64,000 bases of DNA, taken from positions 248,001 through 312,000 of the forward strand of contig JAKAGV010000003.1 in NCBI GenBank assembly GCA_021815405.1, written 5' to 3'. Below, one piece after another: positions 7,439-17,957 of the stretch. Made by a program: the position numbers and the translations under genes. Below the pieces are notes generated by a model, which was given only the letters and a program-made list of their open reading frames with translations, did no database searches and was not told where the DNA came from. How positions within the stretch are numbered: position 1 is the first letter of the stretch; each line of letters starts with the position of its first letter. Source of the DNA: Bacteroidota bacterium (lineage in GTDB: Bacteria > Bacteroidota > Ignavibacteria > Ignavibacteriales > Ignavibacteriaceae).

Positions 7439-10078
7439 ATGTCAGGCGTGAGCACCAAATCTGTTTTTGATTACATATATAACGGTGAGATAGCATTTTC
7501 GTCTAAAGAATATGAGTTCTATAGGAAAGAATCGAAGTCTCTTCTGGTTACTCCTCTAAAAGTAATGGCTCTGCTGATAGCAATCTCCGGCTTGTTTGCC
7601 ATGGTATTTGAAGTGCGGTATTTCTCTCAATATTCATTTCAGGTTTATGTAACCAGGCTGCTAGCTACGCTTATTTCTTTTTCAGTTCTTGTAATAATGT
7701 ACACGAAGTTCGGAAGAGAAAGACCAATCCTGCTTGTACATATTCTTCTTGCGGTAATAATAATATCTTCAGGCTATATGATTTTATTGATGCCAACCAC
7801 ACTTGTGGTAAATGCGCAGATTGTAGGCTTGATGATATTTACTTCTGCTTTATTCCTGAGCTGGGATGTAAAGAACCAGATAATCGTAGCAATCTATTAT
7901 AATATAGTTTTTGCGAGTGCAATTTTACTAAATGACCATACAATATATTTCCTTCCGAATATGTATGAGTCGGTAATATTTGTTCTGTTCTTAAGTGTTA
8001 TTTCGGTTGTCGGAAGTGCAGTAAATTTCAAGTTAAGGATGCAGCTTGCGGAAGGTTCTTATCTTATAGAGCTTTCCGAAAAGAAATTTCATTCTATCTT
8101 CGAAAATTCTTCATCCGGAATGTTTCAATCTAGTCTTGAAGGTAAATTTCTTACTGTTAATCCTGTAATGGTAAAAATTTTAGGATACGAAAGTAAAGAA
8201 GATCTGTTGAATGTAGATATTACCAAGGATATTTACCGGTATGGATGGGAAAGAGAAAAGCTTCTCGAAGAATTAAAAGAAAAAGGATCAGTATATAATT
8301 ATGTACTTACTCTAAAGAAAAAGAGTGGATCATTAGTTATTGTAAGAGTAAACGACCGAATCGTTAGGGATGATTCAAGTAATCAGTTCTACTTTGAAGG
8401 AAGTATGGAAGATATTACCGATCAAATTATGGCTGATGACAAGAGGCGGAAAGCAGAAGAAGCATTACGAGGTGAGAAGTTAAAATCAGATCAGCTTGCT
8501 AAACAAGCTACCCAATCTGCTTTGATTAAAAGTCAGTTTCTCGCAAATATGAGCCATGAAATAAGAACTCCTATGAACGGAATACTCGGATTCCTTACTT
8601 TGATAGAGAAAGGTGCATATAAAGATGATTATGAACTGAAACAATTTTCTACCAATGCAAGGCATTCTGCCGAACTTCTTTTGGAAATTATAAACGACAT
8701 ACTTGATCTTTCCAAAATTGAATCTGGGAAAATGGAATTAGAAAATACAGATTTCGATTTAAATGATATTTTAGGAGAATCAATTTCTCTACTTTCGCAG
8801 AAGGCAAATGAGAAAGGATTGAAGTTTGTTACCAACATAGCAGAAGGAACAATCACTTCGCTTATAGGTGATCCGACAAGGCTGAGACAGATTTTTCTTA
8901 ACCTGATGAGCAACGCAGTAAAGTTTTCCGATCACGGCAGCGTGCGGATCGACATCTCTACAAAGGAACAAAAAGATGAATCGGTAGTATTAAATGCATC
9001 GGTTACTGATGAGGGAATCGGGATTCCTGCGGATAGGATCGGCGAATTGTTTCAACCGTTCACACAGGCAGATGGCTCACATACAAGAAAATTTGGCGGA
9101 ACGGGGTTAGGACTCGTAATTTGCAAGCAATTCGTCTCAATGATGAACGGTGAGATTGATGTTGAAAGTGAAAAAGGCAAAGGCAGCCGGTTCTATTTTT
9201 CGGTGCAGCTAAAGAAGCAGAAAAACGTTAGCCGCAAAATTCAGAGTAACGCAAAGAAAGATTTCGAAAATAAATCTAACCAAATAATAAGAGATCCAAT
9301 GGTAATTGAAGGATTGAAGAAAGAAAGAAATAAATATAAAATCCTTTTAGTAGAAGATAATTTGATAAATCAAAAGGTAGCGCTTAGAATTATTAATGAT
9401 GCCGGTTACTTTGCTCAATCTGCTATTAATGGAATTGAGGCAATAAAAGCTGTTAAAGAAAATTCATATGATCTGATTCTTATGGATGTTCAAATGCCGG
9501 AGATGGACGGCTTTACTGCAACAAAAGAAATAAGGAAGCTTAATTCAGATTCAAGTAAAGTTCCGATTATAGCTATAACTGCTCATGCGTTAATAGGTGA
9601 TAGAGAAAAATGTATCGAAGCCGGAATGGATGATTATATTTCCAAACCAATTATTCCGGATCAGTTAATAAAAATTCTTGATAGATGGCTAAATGTACAG
9701 AGGCAGACAGAAAAGATTCAAAAAAATATTAAAGAAGAGAGCCAGCCGATATTTGATTTTAGTGTTCTTGAAAAGATGAGTCTGGGCGACAGAGAATTCC
9801 AAACTGATTTATTAAAGAGCTATGTTCTGGATGTAGAAGAACGATTCGTCAGGCTTGAAAAATTTGTTTCAGAAAGCAATATCGATAAAATTATAAACGA
9901 AGCTCACACCATGAAAGGTGCCAGCTATTCGGTAGGTGCAAAAAAAATTGGTGATGAATCTCTTGGCATTGAGCTCTCCGGTAAGAATAACGATCTTGCT
10001 AACATCTCTCAAAGAATAAGCAGCTTAAGAAACGCCATCGAAGATACAAAAGTTATTTTGAAGGATTTTATTGACTGA
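7439..10078 (+). CDS. Membrane hybrid sensor histidine kinase with receiver and HPt domains
   Basis: 879 residues. About six transmembrane helices lie between residues ~30 and 200, followed by a PAS domain (~218-335). The HisKA dimerisation helix has the H-box S-H-E-I-R-T-P-M-N-G (phospho-acceptor His373). The HATPase_c domain has N-L-M-S-N-A-V-K-F-S, D-E-G-I-G-I-P and G-G-T-G-L-G-L. A receiver domain has L-M-D-V-Q-M-P (Asp683) and ends in a conserved K-P. A C-terminal HPt domain has A-H-T-M-K-G (His823). The whole phosphorelay His373-Asp683-His823 is therefore in one chain, and an external response regulator must take the output. The signal is unknown. Start ATG 7439 is chosen because the ATG at 7416 is out of frame and stops after 11 codons. 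Confidence 0.93.
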   Translation: MSGVSTKSVFDYIYNGEIAFSSKEYEFYRKESKSLLVTPLKVMALLIAISGLFAMVFEVRYFSQYSFQVYVTRLLATLISFSVLVIMYTKFGRERPILLVHILLAVIIISSGYMILLMPTTLVVNAQIVGLMIFTSALFLSWDVKNQIIVAIYYNIVFASAILLNDHTIYFLPNMYESVIFVLFLSVISVVGSAVNFKLRMQLAEGSYLIELSEKKFHSIFENSSSGMFQSSLEGKFLTVNPVMVKILGYESKEDLLNVDITKDIYRYGWEREKLLEELKEKGSVYNYVLTLKKKSGSLVIVRVNDRIVRDDSSNQFYFEGSMEDITDQIMADDKRRKAEEALRGEKLKSDQLAKQATQSALIKSQFLANMSHEIRTPMNGILGFLTLIEKGAYKDDYELKQFSTNARHSAELLLEIINDILDLSKIESGKMELENTDFDLNDILGESISLLSQKANEKGLKFVTNIAEGTITSLIGDPTRLRQIFLNLMSNAVKFSDHGSVRIDISTKEQKDESVVLNASVTDEGIGIPADRIGELFQPFTQADGSHTRKFGGTGLGLVICKQFVSMMNGEIDVESEKGKGSRFYFSVQLKKQKNVSRKIQSNAKKDFENKSNQIIRDPMVIEGLKKERNKYKILLVEDNLINQKVALRIINDAGYFAQSAINGIEAIKAVKENSYDLILMDVQMPEMDGFTATKEIRKLNSDSSKVPIIAITAHALIGDREKCIEAGMDDYISKPIIPDQLIKILDRWLNVQRQTEKIQKNIKEESQPIFDFSVLEKMSLGDREFQTDLLKSYVLDVEERFVRLEKFVSESNIDKIINEAHTMKGASYSVGAKKIGDESLGIELSGKNNDLANISQRISSLRNAIEDTKVILKDFID

Positions 10079-10083
10079 AAATT

Positions 10084-10148
10084 TTGTTGGTTGTGGTCAA
10101 TAGTTTTTCATTAACAAAATACTACAGACTAAAAACCACAATCAACAA
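10084..10148. terminator. Long-loop inverted repeat between convergent genes
   Basis: Arms of 14 bases (TTGTTGGTTGTGGT and its near-perfect complement, one G/A difference) are separated by 37 nt. They lie between the convergent kinase and aminotransferase genes. This could be a bidirectional terminator or a small dispersed repeat. Confidence 0.45.
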
Positions 10149-10152
10149 ACAA

Positions 10153-11355
10153 TTAATCCATTTCTAATGCTTCTTTAATTCTCGGAAGAGCCCAGTCAAT
10201 TTCATTCTTAGTAATAACAAGCGGCGGTGCAAATCTTATAACATTTTCATGAGTCTCTTTACACAAAATTCCTTTTTCCATTAAAGCTTCACAGAATCTT
10301 CGTGCGCCGTTTGCCTCTGGCTTTAGTTCAACTCCAATAAATAATCCTTTCCCTCGGATTTCCTTTACATGTTCTGATTTAATAGCACGGAGCTTTTCTC
10401 TAAAATATTCTCCCATATTAAAGGAGTTATCAATCAGATTTTCTTCAAGCAGAACTTTTATACTTTCTCTTGCGATAGCTGCTGCAAGCGGATTGCCTCC
10501 AAATGTAGAGCCATGGTCGCCCGGATTGAAAACTCCGAGTACTTCGCTTGAAGATAAAACTGCCGAGACAGGGTAGCATCCTCCTGAAAGTGCTTTCCCG
10601 ATAATAACCACATCAGGATGAATATTTTCATACTCAAACGCAAATAACTTTCCGCTTCTGCCAAGACCGGATTGTATTTCATCGGCAATAAAAAGTACAT
10701 TATTCTTTTTGCAGATGTCGAATGCTTTTTTCAAATAACCATACGGAGGAACTATTACTCCTCCTTCTCCTTGTATTGGCTCTACAAGAAAAGCAGCGGT
10801 ATTTTTTGTAATTGCCTTTTCAAGAGCAACCGAATCACCATAAGGAATAACTTTGAACCCTGGAGTGAAAGGTCCAAAACCATCTTTATATTGATCAACT
10901 GTTGTAAAGCTAATTATAGAAATTGTTCTTCCGGCAAAGTTATTTGAGCATGCAATAATTTCTGCTTCATTATTTTTAATTCCTTTGACCTTATAGCCCC
11001 ACTTCCTTGCAGCTTTAAGTGCTGTTTCAACAGCTTCGGCGCCGGAGTTCATCGGAAGGACCATTTGATATCCGGTTAACTCTGATAATTCTTTATATAA
11101 AAAAGGAAGTTGATCATTTCTAAATGCGCGCGAAGTAAGTGTAACCTTTTCAGCTTGATCCTTCAAAGCTTTAACAATTCTTGGATGACAGTGTCCCTGA
11201 TTAACAGCTGAATAAGCTGCCAGACAATCCAGATATTTTTTACCGTCGACGTCATAAACCCAAACGCCTTCGGCTTTATTTATTACTACATCAAGCGGAT
11301 GATAATTATGTGCGCCGTATTTTTCTTCGAGCTCTATAAATTCTTTGCTAAGCAT
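10153..11355 (-). CDS. rocD: Ornithine--oxo-acid aminotransferase
   Basis: 400 residues, full length for this class III PLP aminotransferase. Visible features are the N-terminal E-K-Y-G-A-H-N-Y-H-P, typical of ornithine aminotransferases, the V-N-Q-G-H-C-H-P-R-I segment, the cofactor-contacting F-I-A-D-E-I-Q-S-G-L-G-R-(S)-G (Asp225) and the Schiff-base lysine in I-G-K-A-L-S-G-G (Lys254). Reaction: L-ornithine plus 2-oxoglutarate gives glutamate-5-semialdehyde plus glutamate, linking arginine and proline metabolism in the cytosol. It stands alone, convergent with the hybrid kinase and divergent from the S1/P1 nuclease. Acetylornithine aminotransferase is the main alternative, but the N-terminal signature favours RocD. 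Confidence 0.9.
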   Translation of the reverse strand: MLSKEFIELEEKYGAHNYHPLDVVINKAEGVWVYDVDGKKYLDCLAAYSAVNQGHCHPRIVKALKDQAEKVTLTSRAFRNDQLPFLYKELSELTGYQMVLPMNSGAEAVETALKAARKWGYKVKGIKNNEAEIIACSNNFAGRTISIISFTTVDQYKDGFGPFTPGFKVIPYGDSVALEKAITKNTAAFLVEPIQGEGGVIVPPYGYLKKAFDICKKNNVLFIADEIQSGLGRSGKLFAFEYENIHPDVVIIGKALSGGCYPVSAVLSSSEVLGVFNPGDHGSTFGGNPLAAAIARESIKVLLEENLIDNSFNMGEYFREKLRAIKSEHVKEIRGKGLFIGVELKPEANGARRFCEALMEKGILCKETHENVIRFAPPLVITKNEIDWALPRIKEALEMD

Positions 11356-11595
11356 AAAATTGAATTCTGTTTGTTAAGATGAATAAAAATTTTCCCACAA
11401 ATTTAAGGATTTTATACAATTTAAAGAATTTGATATTTAGAAAACCACCTATTCGGGTAGTATCATTTCATTTTTGATTTAATCAAATTGGGTGCTAAGT
11501 TTCGTCCCGAACTTCTAATTGAATCACCTTTTGGAATTTCAATTATTCAAGCAATAGTAAAAAAGGTTATATTACAAAATAACGGGATAAAGAAT

Positions 11596-12441
11596 ATGAA
11601 AAAAAATCTGCAAATTGTATCAGTAATTATTTTAAGTTTTTTCTTTCTAACAAGCTCATCATTTCCGTGGGGAGACCAGGGACATAAGCTTATAAGCAAA
11701 AAATCTGTTTTATATCTTCCTGCTTCGATGAATAGTTATAAGAAGTGGGCGGACTATCTTTCGGAACATGCGCCTGATCCCGATCTTAGAAAGAAAGATG
11801 ATAAAACTGAAGCCCCAAAGCATTTTATCGATATTGATTTTTACAAAGAATTTTTAGCCGGCAATATGGTTGAGAATGAAGATTCACTAATTGCTGAATA
11901 TGGCGAGAAAGAAGTTGTCAAACAAGGAATTCTGCCATGGGCAACACTGCAAACCTATCAGAATTTAATCCAGGCTTTTAAAGATCATGATAAAGCAAAG
12001 GCACTAAGGCTTGCAGCAGATCTCGGTCATTATGTTGCAGACGGGCATCAGCCGATGCATACCGTAATGAATTATAATGGACAGTTAACTGATCAGAAAG
12101 GCGTTCATGCGCGTTATGAAATTCATATGGTGGATGATCATCTGGCAGAGCTGGACTCGTCATTTGATCCTCAGCCGGTCACTCTTGTGAAAAATCCTGA
12201 AGAATTTATTTTTAATTATATCTCGGATGCTAATTCTGTCTGCAATGTTCTAATGGATGCTGATAACTTTGCCTTCAAGCAGACAAATTCCAGAAGAAGC
12301 AATGCATACTATAACTTACTTTGGTTTAGAACCAAGTATATAACAGAAATTCAATTTAATAACGCTGCAAAAGATTTTGCTGCACTTCTTTATACCGCAT
12401 GGGTAAAAGGCGGCAAGCCTGCGTTTAATAAAATGATGTAA
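11596..12441 (+). CDS. Secreted S1/P1-type zinc nuclease or phospholipase
   Basis: 281 residues from ATG 11596; the longer in-frame start at 11488 would put 36 odd residues before a good signal peptide. Cleavage after S-S-F-P would leave a mature N-terminus W-G-D-Q-G-H. In S1/P1 nucleases the N-terminal Trp and the following His bind the trinuclear zinc cluster. Further ligand-like elements are H-F-I-D-I-D, L-G-H-Y-V-A-D-G-H-Q-P-M-H and H-A-R-Y-E-I-H. Family knowledge: these enzymes cleave single-stranded nucleic acid (3'-nucleotidase) or phospholipid head groups. Export to the periplasm or outside is expected. A 17-bp gap separates it from the GH13 gene, suggesting one transcript. Confidence 0.82.
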   Translation: MKKNLQIVSVIILSFFFLTSSSFPWGDQGHKLISKKSVLYLPASMNSYKKWADYLSEHAPDPDLRKKDDKTEAPKHFIDIDFYKEFLAGNMVENEDSLIAEYGEKEVVKQGILPWATLQTYQNLIQAFKDHDKAKALRLAADLGHYVADGHQPMHTVMNYNGQLTDQKGVHARYEIHMVDDHLAELDSSFDPQPVTLVKNPEEFIFNYISDANSVCNVLMDADNFAFKQTNSRRSNAYYNLLWFRTKYITEIQFNNAAKDFAALLYTAWVKGGKPAFNKMM

Positions 12442-12458
12442 ATAATTTAGGAACATGA

Positions 12459-15323
12459 ATGAAGTTAAAACTGGTAATAATATCTTTGGTAATTTTCAAT
12501 TTTCAATTTTTATTTTCTCAGATTGTCAGGACCATTCCTGAATATCCCACTGAAAATGATTCTATTGTAGTTATATTCGACGCTTCGCAGCCAGGCGCAT
12601 CGGAGCTGCTGAATTATACCGGAATTGTTTATTCGCATACTGGTGTTACAACAAATCTCGGTTTATGGCAACATGTAATTGGAACATGGGGTAATAATTC
12701 TACTCAGCCGGCATTAACAAGCGAAGGTACTAATTTATATAAATTGACAATAGGTTACCCGAGAATGTTTTATCATTTGAGTGATACTTCTGAACATATT
12801 ACGGCAATAGACTTTGTTTTTAGAAGTGCAGATGGAACAAAACAAACTAGACCTGATATTTTTGTCCCTTTATATTCAACCGGGCTAAATTTGGTTTTGA
12901 ACAATCCAACTTTGCCTCAACAGTTCAGTGATCCGTTGAATGCACCATTGTTTGCAAATCCAAATGATACACTTAATCTTTCGGCTACGGCTGTTTCAGT
13001 TGGAACAACGTTAAAAAGTTTATCGCTTTACATAAATTGGAATTTGATGGGACAGGTAAGCAGCGATACTATTACCTATGCTTATTTTACAAATAATTTT
13101 CCTTCCGGGATTAATCATGTTACAGTTAAGGCTTTGGATAATTCCGGTAACATTGATTCACTGACATTCGCCATTGTTGTTAATCCGGCAGTACAACAAG
13201 CTCCTCCACCTGCAGGTGTTGAGTATGGGATTAATTATGATGCAAATGATCCTACAACAGCAACACTGGTTTTGTTTGCCCCTTATAAATCCTTTGTATA
13301 TGCAATTGGTGATTTTAATAATTGGGAAGTTAATACTTCCTATTTGATGAATGAATACCAGGTTAATCAAGATAGCGTTATTTGGTGGATTACATTGCAC
13401 AATCTTACTCCGGGTCAGGAATATGCTTTTCAATATCTTGTGGACGGAGATATCAGAATTGCTGATCCTTTTACTCATAAAATTTTAGACCCTGATAACG
13501 ACAAATATATAAACTCATCTCCGACCGGCAATATTGTCTATCCGAATTTAAAAGCATATCCTGCCGGAAAGACTTCTGAAATAGTCTCTGTGCTTCAAAC
13601 CGGTCAGGATCCTTACAACTGGCAAGCAACTAATTTCAAAAGACCTGCTAACTCAGATCTTGTTATTTATGAACTATTGGTGCGAGATTTTGTTTCAACT
13701 CATTCTTACCATACATTAATTGATACCATAGCTTATTTGAAGAGACTTGGTGTTAATGCAATAGAGTTATTGCCGGTAATGGAATTTGAAGGCAATGACA
13801 GTTGGGGCTACAATCCCAGTTTTGATTTTGCACCGGATAAATATTATGGACCGTCAGACAGTCTTAAGCATTTTGTAGATGTTGCTCATCAGAATGGAAT
13901 GGCAGTTATACTTGATGCACCCATGAACGACATAATGGGTTCATCGCCGCTTGCAAGGCTTTATTGGGATAGTACAAATAATCGTCCGGCAGCAAATAAT
14001 CCTTGGCTTAATCCAGTAGCAACGCATCCTTATAATGTCGGCAATGACTTTAATTATTCGAGCCCGGAAACAAAATATTACATTCATCGTTTTACAAGAT
14101 ATTGGCTGAAGAATTACAACGTTGATGGTTTTAGATTTGATCTGGCTGGAGGATATACACAAGCTCCAAACGGTTACAACAATTGGCAGAGCATTTATGA
14201 TCCAACTAGAGTGGCTACCGATAAATCAATTGCTGATTCAATGTGGGCAGTAAGTCCGGGCGCTTATATAATTTTAGAAGAGTTTGTTACTGGTGCAGAA
14301 GAAGATACAGTTGCAAATTATGGTATGATGGTTTGGGATAATATGGCATACCATTATCAGCAAGCTGCAATGGGCTATACTTCAGGCTGGGATTTATCAG
14401 GAATATCTTATAAATCATGGGGATGGAATACTCCGGGATTAGTTGGCTACATGGAAAGCCATGACGAAGAAAGAATGATGTACCAATGTTTGAATTATGG
14501 GAATTCAAATGGCAGCTATAATATTAAAGATTTAGCAACTGCCATAAATAGAATAAAGCTTTGCTCAGCGTTTTTCTATACAGTGCCTGGACCAAAAATG
14601 CTCTGGCAGTTCGGCGAGCTTGGTTATGATTATTCTATAAATTATAACGGAAGAACAGGCGATAAACCGATCCTCTGGAATTATCTTAACGATACTCGTA
14701 GAATGAGCCTTTACAAAGTAACTGAGGCTCTGATTAAGCTGAAAGAAAATTATAATGTTTTTAGTACCACTAATTTCAGTACAAATCTTACCGGAAATGT
14801 AAAAACTATTACTCTTACAAGCCCTGCTATGAATGTAGTGGTTGTAGGAAATTTTGATGTTGATAGTCTCGGCGTAACAGGAAATGCTTTCCCTTATACC
14901 GGCACGTGGTATGATTATTTTACCGGTACTGCCTTCAACATACAGACTGTCGGAATAAAGTTAGCGCCTGGTGAATTTCATATCTTTACAAATATTCAGC
15001 TTCCTGTTCCGGATACTTCTGTGGTAACAGGTATTGAAGATAATTCTTTTGCGGGTATAAATACTTACAACCTAAGTCAAAACTATCCGAATCCATTTAA
15101 TCCTACGACGACGATTAATTATCAGATCCCTAATGCAGGTCATGTTATATTAAAAGTCTTTAATATTTTAGGACAGGAAGTGGCAACACTTGTAAATGAA
15201 ATTAAACCGGCAGGGAAATATTCTATTAAATTTGACGGCTCTGAACTTCCAAGCGGAGTTTATGTCTACCGGATAGAAGCCGGGAATTTTATTTCGGCAA
15301 GGAAATTACTTCTTCTTAAATAA
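12459..15323 (+). CDS. Secreted GH13 alpha-amylase-family enzyme with T9SS sorting domain
   Basis: 954 residues. Signal peptide; N-terminal Ig-like regions; a CBM48-like module (A-P-Y-K-S-F-V-Y-A-I-G-D-F-N-N-W); then a GH13 barrel with L-P-V-M-E-F-E-G-N, the nucleophile strand D-G-F-R-F-D-L (Asp561), the acid/base strand Y-I-I-L-E-E-F (Glu607) and M-E-S-H-D-E-E (Asp669). The C-terminal ~80 residues carry the sorting domain (S-Q-N-Y-P-N-P-F-N-P-T-T, ending K-L-L-L-L-K). It should hydrolyse alpha-glucans at the cell surface. The exact specificity (amylase, pullulanase or branching-like) cannot be read from the sequence. It lies 17 bp after the S1/P1 gene. Confidence 0.9.
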   Translation: MKLKLVIISLVIFNFQFLFSQIVRTIPEYPTENDSIVVIFDASQPGASELLNYTGIVYSHTGVTTNLGLWQHVIGTWGNNSTQPALTSEGTNLYKLTIGYPRMFYHLSDTSEHITAIDFVFRSADGTKQTRPDIFVPLYSTGLNLVLNNPTLPQQFSDPLNAPLFANPNDTLNLSATAVSVGTTLKSLSLYINWNLMGQVSSDTITYAYFTNNFPSGINHVTVKALDNSGNIDSLTFAIVVNPAVQQAPPPAGVEYGINYDANDPTTATLVLFAPYKSFVYAIGDFNNWEVNTSYLMNEYQVNQDSVIWWITLHNLTPGQEYAFQYLVDGDIRIADPFTHKILDPDNDKYINSSPTGNIVYPNLKAYPAGKTSEIVSVLQTGQDPYNWQATNFKRPANSDLVIYELLVRDFVSTHSYHTLIDTIAYLKRLGVNAIELLPVMEFEGNDSWGYNPSFDFAPDKYYGPSDSLKHFVDVAHQNGMAVILDAPMNDIMGSSPLARLYWDSTNNRPAANNPWLNPVATHPYNVGNDFNYSSPETKYYIHRFTRYWLKNYNVDGFRFDLAGGYTQAPNGYNNWQSIYDPTRVATDKSIADSMWAVSPGAYIILEEFVTGAEEDTVANYGMMVWDNMAYHYQQAAMGYTSGWDLSGISYKSWGWNTPGLVGYMESHDEERMMYQCLNYGNSNGSYNIKDLATAINRIKLCSAFFYTVPGPKMLWQFGELGYDYSINYNGRTGDKPILWNYLNDTRRMSLYKVTEALIKLKENYNVFSTTNFSTNLTGNVKTITLTSPAMNVVVVGNFDVDSLGVTGNAFPYTGTWYDYFTGTAFNIQTVGIKLAPGEFHIFTNIQLPVPDTSVVTGIEDNSFAGINTYNLSQNYPNPFNPTTTINYQIPNAGHVILKVFNILGQEVATLVNEIKPAGKYSIKFDGSELPSGVYVYRIEAGNFISARKLLLLK

Positions 15324-15725
15324 CTCAATTTATTTAATGAACCTGAAGATGTTTATTTATCATTTATGGGGCTTCTTTAGATTTGTTCGAATTTAGCCCA
15401 AATTCGCATATTTATATTTAAAACATGTGAATTAATAATATTTTTTCGCAAATTAATAATAACTATTCTAGAAAAGTTATTATCTTTTCGCAAGTTAATA
15501 TTATCTATAGATGTAAAACAAGATAATAAAATAAAGAATTTCGTATCCGCAGCGGACATCTACAATGCGAAAAAAAAAAATAGATTTGCACTTTTGTGGG
15601 AATGACAAGGACAGACAAGAAAATTATTTCTGCGCAAGTTCAGAAATTAAGTGAGAAACACCTTTAAATTTTCTGCCTGAAATTAGTACGAAGTAAAGGC
15701 GAGACTCACTTACAGAAATTATTTT
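15324..15725. other. Intergenic region between convergent genes, 402 bp
   Basis: No gene is seen. It holds a 9-bp inverted repeat (arms 15456-15464 and 15475-15483) ending in a T-rich stretch, a possible terminator for the GH13 gene. The motif TTCGCAAATTAATA / TTCGCAAGTTAATA occurs once on each side of that hairpin. The rest is plain AT-rich sequence. Confidence 0.45.
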
Positions 15726-17957
15726 TTAGATTAGTCTGAAAACCCGAAGATAGTTGAAGAGAGCTTTAGCATCAATTAAGGAAACATTTTCAGAAAACGA
15801 TGACCGCGTGCGGTTAAAATCTTTATTCAGGTTTACGATAAAGATTTTTCCAGTTTTAACTTCAGGTAAACTATTGAATAAAGCCTGTAATGATTGATTA
15901 TCCGGAGATTCGCTGCCGTAAAAATAAAAAGCAGCTAATTCAAACAATTGTCCCTTTTTTTGATAATTACCTTTAAGAACGAAAATCTTTTCTTCTGAAT
16001 TATCCTTGTAAGAAATATTTCTGAATCCGAGATTTATAAATAGTTGATTTAGCTTATCCAAAATATTCTCAACGGGTAATTTTAAAAATTCATCCAGTGA
16101 AATTTTAACATTCAATTCTACATTCTTTTTATCCGACTCAAGTCTGAACATATCGAACCAGTCATTTTCATTCATCAGTTTTGAAAAAGAATCGGCGCCT
16201 ACATTTTCGACTATGTTTTTGTTTAGAAGACCGTATTCATCAAGCTTTGATTTAATAGAAATATCGATAGTATCTTTAGTAAAATAATTTATAATCTTGA
16301 GCGGAGACTTGTTCCCGTTTATTAATTTGTCTTCAAGCTGCCATTGTGAAACCGGCACCCACCATTGATCAAAATGAATTATAGCATCGAAATTTTTTAT
16401 TTGAACTTTTACAGGCAAAGCTTTAGCAGCAATTAAAAGAACGGTGATTGATCCATCTTTCTCAAATTTCTTTAAGCTAGTCTCAAACTCATTCTGAGGA
16501 ATGCCGGGCAGACAAGTGATAAATTTTATTTCGGCGCCATTAAATATTTCCGTTAGCTTTTGAGTTCCGAACTTATCGTACTGTGAAAATACTATTGCTT
16601 TCTGATTTGAATTTTTCATTGAAGAAATCTGGTCTAAGAAAAGATCTGATTTTTTACTAGACTTAGCCTTAGAGGAAAAATTAAGTATCTGTTTTAGCTG
16701 ATGTATCAGTGTAAAAACCTTTGCCTGCAGCCGGTAAGGATTACCTGTCTGATAAATATCCCAGATCTGATTTTGTGCATGAAAGAATTCCTGGTCGTAT
16801 TCAAGCTTCTGCTCTTTATCGAGCTCAATCCAATTATCTATTCTTTCCGTACCTGGAATTTGATCTACCACTTTTTTCGGTACTGATTTATCTGAAATTA
16901 AATCTGCCAAGTTAACTTTTTGTGATTTAATAATCGGTTTCGATTTAGGCTGAAGCAGTTGATTGACATTTTCTAAAGCAGGTGAGGACAAATTTTTTAT
17001 TGAAGGCGTAAATTCCAGGTTGATATCATTGTATAAAATGGAAAAGGTTGATCTTTCGTCGTTCAATAACTCCGGGAAATAGATTTTATTGAAGTGAACA
17101 TCCAGCGGTGATAGTTTTTCAATGTAGATTCTCTTGTCAACAGACGATATCAAGTCGCTTTTAAAATAAAGTGAACGAAGTCCGGCAACGGAAATATTTT
17201 CAAAATTGAAATTGTAAGTCGACGGAAATTTATCCAACAGATCAATTTTTATTAAGAAATTATTTAGTCCGGATTTTATTTCTTCAAAAGTATTAAGCAG
17301 CGATATTTTATAAATTTTCGGAAGTAATCTAGACAGATAATCTATAACGGCTGGCTTACTTATGTCATAAGCAACTTCTATAGGATCAGTAACTTGAATA
17401 AATATTTTATAATCATCTGGTTTTTTAAGGTGAAAACCAAAATCAATATTATTAGTTGAAATATTTTCCCCGGGTTTATTTCGTGTATTATATGATATTC
17501 CAAGAGGGAAATCCATGATGGCCGGATTAAGCTGCCTGGTGATTGTTTTTTTCTGGTGACCATCTACTTTAAGTATGACAGAATTCGATTCGTTTACTAT
17601 GTCTGCAGAAAAAATTTGCTTCAGTTCCTGATTGAATTTAACCGGAACATTATGCGACGAAGTTTTTCCGAATTGAAAAAAAACAAGATTGGATCGCGTT
17701 TTAAAATTATAAATCTTATGGGAAGATTTGAAAGTTTTAACTTTTGCAATTGAAATCTTATAATCCGTGGTATCTGGAGAAAGAATGTTTAGAATAATCT
17801 TATCAGTCTTGTCAAGTTTAGAAAAAAGCGGTTTGATTTCCATGGATTCCCAAGACGGCATTCTTATCCATTTATCCCAGGCAAAGATTTCCACATTTTC
17901 CAAATTGGAAATCTTCGAAGCCGTTAGCTTCCTTATTTTATTTTTAAGATCAGACAT
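15726..17957 (-). CDS. SNF2-like protein with only the C-terminal helicase lobe and a possible Mrr-like end
   Basis: 743 residues from ATG 17957, whose A overlaps the stop of the upstream gene in a T-A-A-T-G junction; the longer start at 17993 would run into that gene. Residues ~385-590 resemble the SNF2 C-terminal lobe: K-A-I-V-F-S-Q-Y-D-K-F (motif IV region), then F-D-Q-W-W-V-P-V-S-Q-W-Q-L-E-D-K, which takes the place of the usual DPWWNPAVE...RAHRIGQ motif with the arginine finger missing. No Walker A or DEAH motif is seen in the N-terminal half. The last ~110 residues (ending V-S-L-I-D-A-K-A-L-F-N-Y-L) recall Mrr-type nuclease folds, without certainty. It is probably cytoplasmic, catalytically degenerate, and translationally coupled to the 177-residue protein. 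Confidence 0.6.
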   Translation of the reverse strand: MSDLKNKIRKLTASKISNLENVEIFAWDKWIRMPSWESMEIKPLFSKLDKTDKIILNILSPDTTDYKISIAKVKTFKSSHKIYNFKTRSNLVFFQFGKTSSHNVPVKFNQELKQIFSADIVNESNSVILKVDGHQKKTITRQLNPAIMDFPLGISYNTRNKPGENISTNNIDFGFHLKKPDDYKIFIQVTDPIEVAYDISKPAVIDYLSRLLPKIYKISLLNTFEEIKSGLNNFLIKIDLLDKFPSTYNFNFENISVAGLRSLYFKSDLISSVDKRIYIEKLSPLDVHFNKIYFPELLNDERSTFSILYNDINLEFTPSIKNLSSPALENVNQLLQPKSKPIIKSQKVNLADLISDKSVPKKVVDQIPGTERIDNWIELDKEQKLEYDQEFFHAQNQIWDIYQTGNPYRLQAKVFTLIHQLKQILNFSSKAKSSKKSDLFLDQISSMKNSNQKAIVFSQYDKFGTQKLTEIFNGAEIKFITCLPGIPQNEFETSLKKFEKDGSITVLLIAAKALPVKVQIKNFDAIIHFDQWWVPVSQWQLEDKLINGNKSPLKIINYFTKDTIDISIKSKLDEYGLLNKNIVENVGADSFSKLMNENDWFDMFRLESDKKNVELNVKISLDEFLKLPVENILDKLNQLFINLGFRNISYKDNSEEKIFVLKGNYQKKGQLFELAAFYFYGSESPDNQSLQALFNSLPEVKTGKIFIVNLNKDFNRTRSSFSENVSLIDAKALFNYLRVFRLI

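Noticed and set aside
13158-13478. 106-codon minus-strand ORF inside the GH13 gene
   Set aside because: Shadow of the GH13 frame; Ile/Cys-rich translation with no protein features.
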